From Roseomonas sp. GC11 (lineage in GTDB: Bacteria > Pseudomonadota > Alphaproteobacteria > Acetobacterales > Acetobacteraceae), in contig NZ_JANFNY010000035.1 in NCBI RefSeq assembly GCF_024437745.1, positions 1-47,325 of the forward strand: 47,325 bases of DNA, written 5' to 3'. How positions within the stretch are numbered: the stretch's first letter is position 1; each line of letters starts with the position of its first letter. Position numbers and translations under genes: made by a program. The notes under the pieces were generated by a model, which had not been told where the DNA came from, did no database searches, and worked only from the letters and a program-made list of their open reading frames with translations. Shown here in pieces: positions 45,976 through 47,325 of this stretch.

Positions 45976-47325
45976 TCAGGCCGCGACGGGGAGGGTGAAG
46001 TGGAAGACCGAACCGCGCCCCGGCTCGCTCTCCGCCCAGAGCTTGCCGCCATGCGCTTCCACGCAGTTGCGGCAGATGGCGAGGCCGATCCCCATCCCCC
46101 CGGGCCGCATCGTCTCGAAAGGCACGAAGATCCGCTCCATCATCGCCGGAGGAATGCCACAGCCGCGGTCGCGCACCTCGGCATGCACCACCGCGCCGCC
46201 ATCGCGCAGGCACAGGGTGAGGTCGCGCGGGCCCTGGACCCCGGCCATGGCCTGCGCGCCGTTCAGCATCAGGTTGACCAGCACCTGCTGGATCTGCACC
46301 GGGTCGGCCAGCACGGGCGGCAGGCCGGCATCGGCGTCGAAATGGACGGAGACGCCATGGCCGCGCAGCTCGCGCTCGATCACCATCACCGCGTCGCGCG
46401 CCGCGCGGGCGAGGTCGGTGGGCTGGCGCTGGCGCGGCGCGTTGCTGATGAAGGCGCGGGTGCGCGCCACGACATCGCGCGCGCGCGTCGCATCCTGCAC
46501 CACATGGGCGATGGCGGCCTCCGCCTCGGCGAGATCGGGCTGCGGCCGGCGCAGCCAGCGCAGGCAGGCCTCGGCATTCAGCACGATGGCGGAGAGCGGC
46601 GAATTCACCTCATGCGCCAGCGAGGCCGTCAGCGTGCCGACGGTGATGACGCGCAGCGTCCGCGCCAGTTCCGTCTCCACCGCCAGCAGCCGCGCCTGGG
46701 AGGCCTTGTAGCCGGTGACGTCGAGGCAGGTGACGATGATGGTGTGGAAGCCATCGAGGTCCGAGGGCAGCTCGGCGCTGAAGATCGTGTCGATCAGGCG
46801 GCCATCGGGGCGGGTGATATGCGCCTCGGAGCGGAAGACCGGCTCGCCCGCGGCCAGGGCGACCAGCCATTGCACGAAGGTCTGGTCGGTATTGGGCAGG
46901 ATGCGGTCGAGGGGGCCGATGAAGTCGGCCGGGCCGCGCCCGCCCATCATCTGCACGGTGGAGGCGTTGACGTCGCGGATGAGCACCTGCCGGCGCAGCC
47001 TGCGCGCCTGCTCGGGATGCGCGGTGAAATGCGCCTGCATGTCGTGGATGCCGGCGCGCTTCAGGGCGATGATGGCGTGGGCGACGGCGCTCCAGTCCTC
47101 CTCCCACAGCGAGATGCCGGCGCGCTCGAAGATGGCGCGGGCGCGCCGCTCCGCCTGGCGCAGCCGCCGCGCGAGGAGCAGCGCGCCACCCAGGCTGGCG
47201 GCCAGCGCCAGCGCGCCGGCGGAGGCGGCCAGGGGAGAAGCCAGGGGCGACGCCATGGAGAAAGCCGGGGCGCTGGCGGCATGGCTGAGCAGCGCCCCGC
47301 CCAGCGCGGCGGCGAGCACCAGCCC
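45976..47325 (-). CDS. Membrane sensor histidine kinase (first of the cascade; 5' end cut)
   Basis: At least 449 residues, open to the window edge, so the true start is missing. Two hydrophobic segments at the readable N-terminus (LAAALGGALL and AASAGALALAASLGGALLLA) suggest a membrane anchor. Then comes ISLWEEDWSAVAHAIIALKRAGIHD, near-identical in layout to the second kinase, a PAS domain ending VTCLDVTGYKASQARLLA, HisKA with His in SLAHEVNSPL, and an ATPase domain with LMLNGAQAM, DRGCGIPPA and GGMGIGLAICRN. It lies 4 bases before the receiver gene. The shared domain order with the second kinase points to duplication. Confidence 0.9.
   Translation of the reverse strand, partial: GLVLAAALGGALLSHAASAPAFSMASPLASPLAASAGALALAASLGGALLLARRLRQAERRARAIFERAGISLWEEDWSAVAHAIIALKRAGIHDMQAHFTAHPEQARRLRRQVLIRDVNASTVQMMGGRGPADFIGPLDRILPNTDQTFVQWLVALAAGEPVFRSEAHITRPDGRLIDTIFSAELPSDLDGFHTIIVTCLDVTGYKASQARLLAVETELARTLRVITVGTLTASLAHEVNSPLSAIVLNAEACLRWLRRPQPDLAEAEAAIAHVVQDATRARDVVARTRAFISNAPRQRQPTDLARAARDAVMVIERELRGHGVSVHFDADAGLPPVLADPVQIQQVLVNLMLNGAQAMAGVQGPRDLTLCLRDGGAVVHAEVRDRGCGIPPAMMERIFVPFETMRPGGMGIGLAICRNCVEAHGGKLWAESEPGRGSVFHFTLPVAA

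Overview
This window looks like a fragment of a GC-rich alphaproteobacterial chromosome, most likely Acetobacteraceae and Roseomonas-like. I judge this from gene content, not from a search: a fused shikimate kinase/3-dehydroquinate synthase, an aerobic cobaltochelatase CobT, many Tat- or Sec-exported solute-binding proteins, a Bug-type binding protein, and a CoxSLM-type molybdenum hydroxylase. I see no rRNA, tRNA, CRISPR array or transposase gene. Both ends cut through genes. The left end starts with a 55-base C run, and a C/G/C homopolymer block near 12.2 kb looks like an assembly fault.

Layout. 1-9.2 kb: an ATM1-type ABC exporter (3' cut), a DUF4743-type Nudix hydrolase, a chemoreceptor, a SYLF lipid-binding protein, XerD, a tiny membrane protein and divergent aroKB. 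9.3-15 kb: an exported phytase/esterase-like lipoprotein coupled to cobT, a family 5 peptide-type binding protein, and a divergent nucleoside hydrolase. 15.1-20.4 kb: a hybrid histidine kinase (sensor-PAS-HK-REC-Hpt) immediately behind a TRAP-type DctP-like binding protein with no TRAP permease nearby, a small SinR/Cas2-like protein, and a glycerophosphodiester phosphodiesterase. 20.5-25 kb: an operon of type I secretion ATPase, HlyD adaptor, a 93-residue unknown and the murein endopeptidase MepA. 25.2-35.2 kb: a GtrA protein and a large peptide/nickel-type ABC system in which three paralogous binding proteins precede one dppBCDF set. 35.5-39.3 kb: a form II CO-dehydrogenase-like operon (S-L-M order). 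39.4-43.6 kb: a DadA-like FAD oxidase, a protein with two cold-shock domains joined by an Arg/Gly/Phe-rich repeat linker, a flagellin-like protein lacking the N-terminal helix, and a Bug-type binding protein. 43.7-47.3 kb: a tightly packed kinase-receiver-kinase-regulator operon ending in a FixJ-type LuxR regulator.

The most unusual non-coding feature is a family of AT-rich palindromes scattered between genes. Two hairpin types occur. Type A is GTTCTTTTTT/AAAAAAGAAC and type B is CTTCTTTTTC/GAAAAAGAAG. Each carries a conserved A/T tail. In three places an A and a B hairpin face each other across a GC-rich core, making a composite element of about 115 bp. Two of these sit between a stop codon and an ordinary GC-rich terminator, which suggests insertion. 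Solo and partial copies occur at four other loci, and one carries its core amplified three times in tandem. A second, GC-rich family of hairpin clusters lies at 9.2 kb and 43.6 kb.

The leads I would follow first are the composite elements, the flagellin-like orphan, the binding-protein/hybrid-kinase pair, and the duplicated kinase-receiver cascade.
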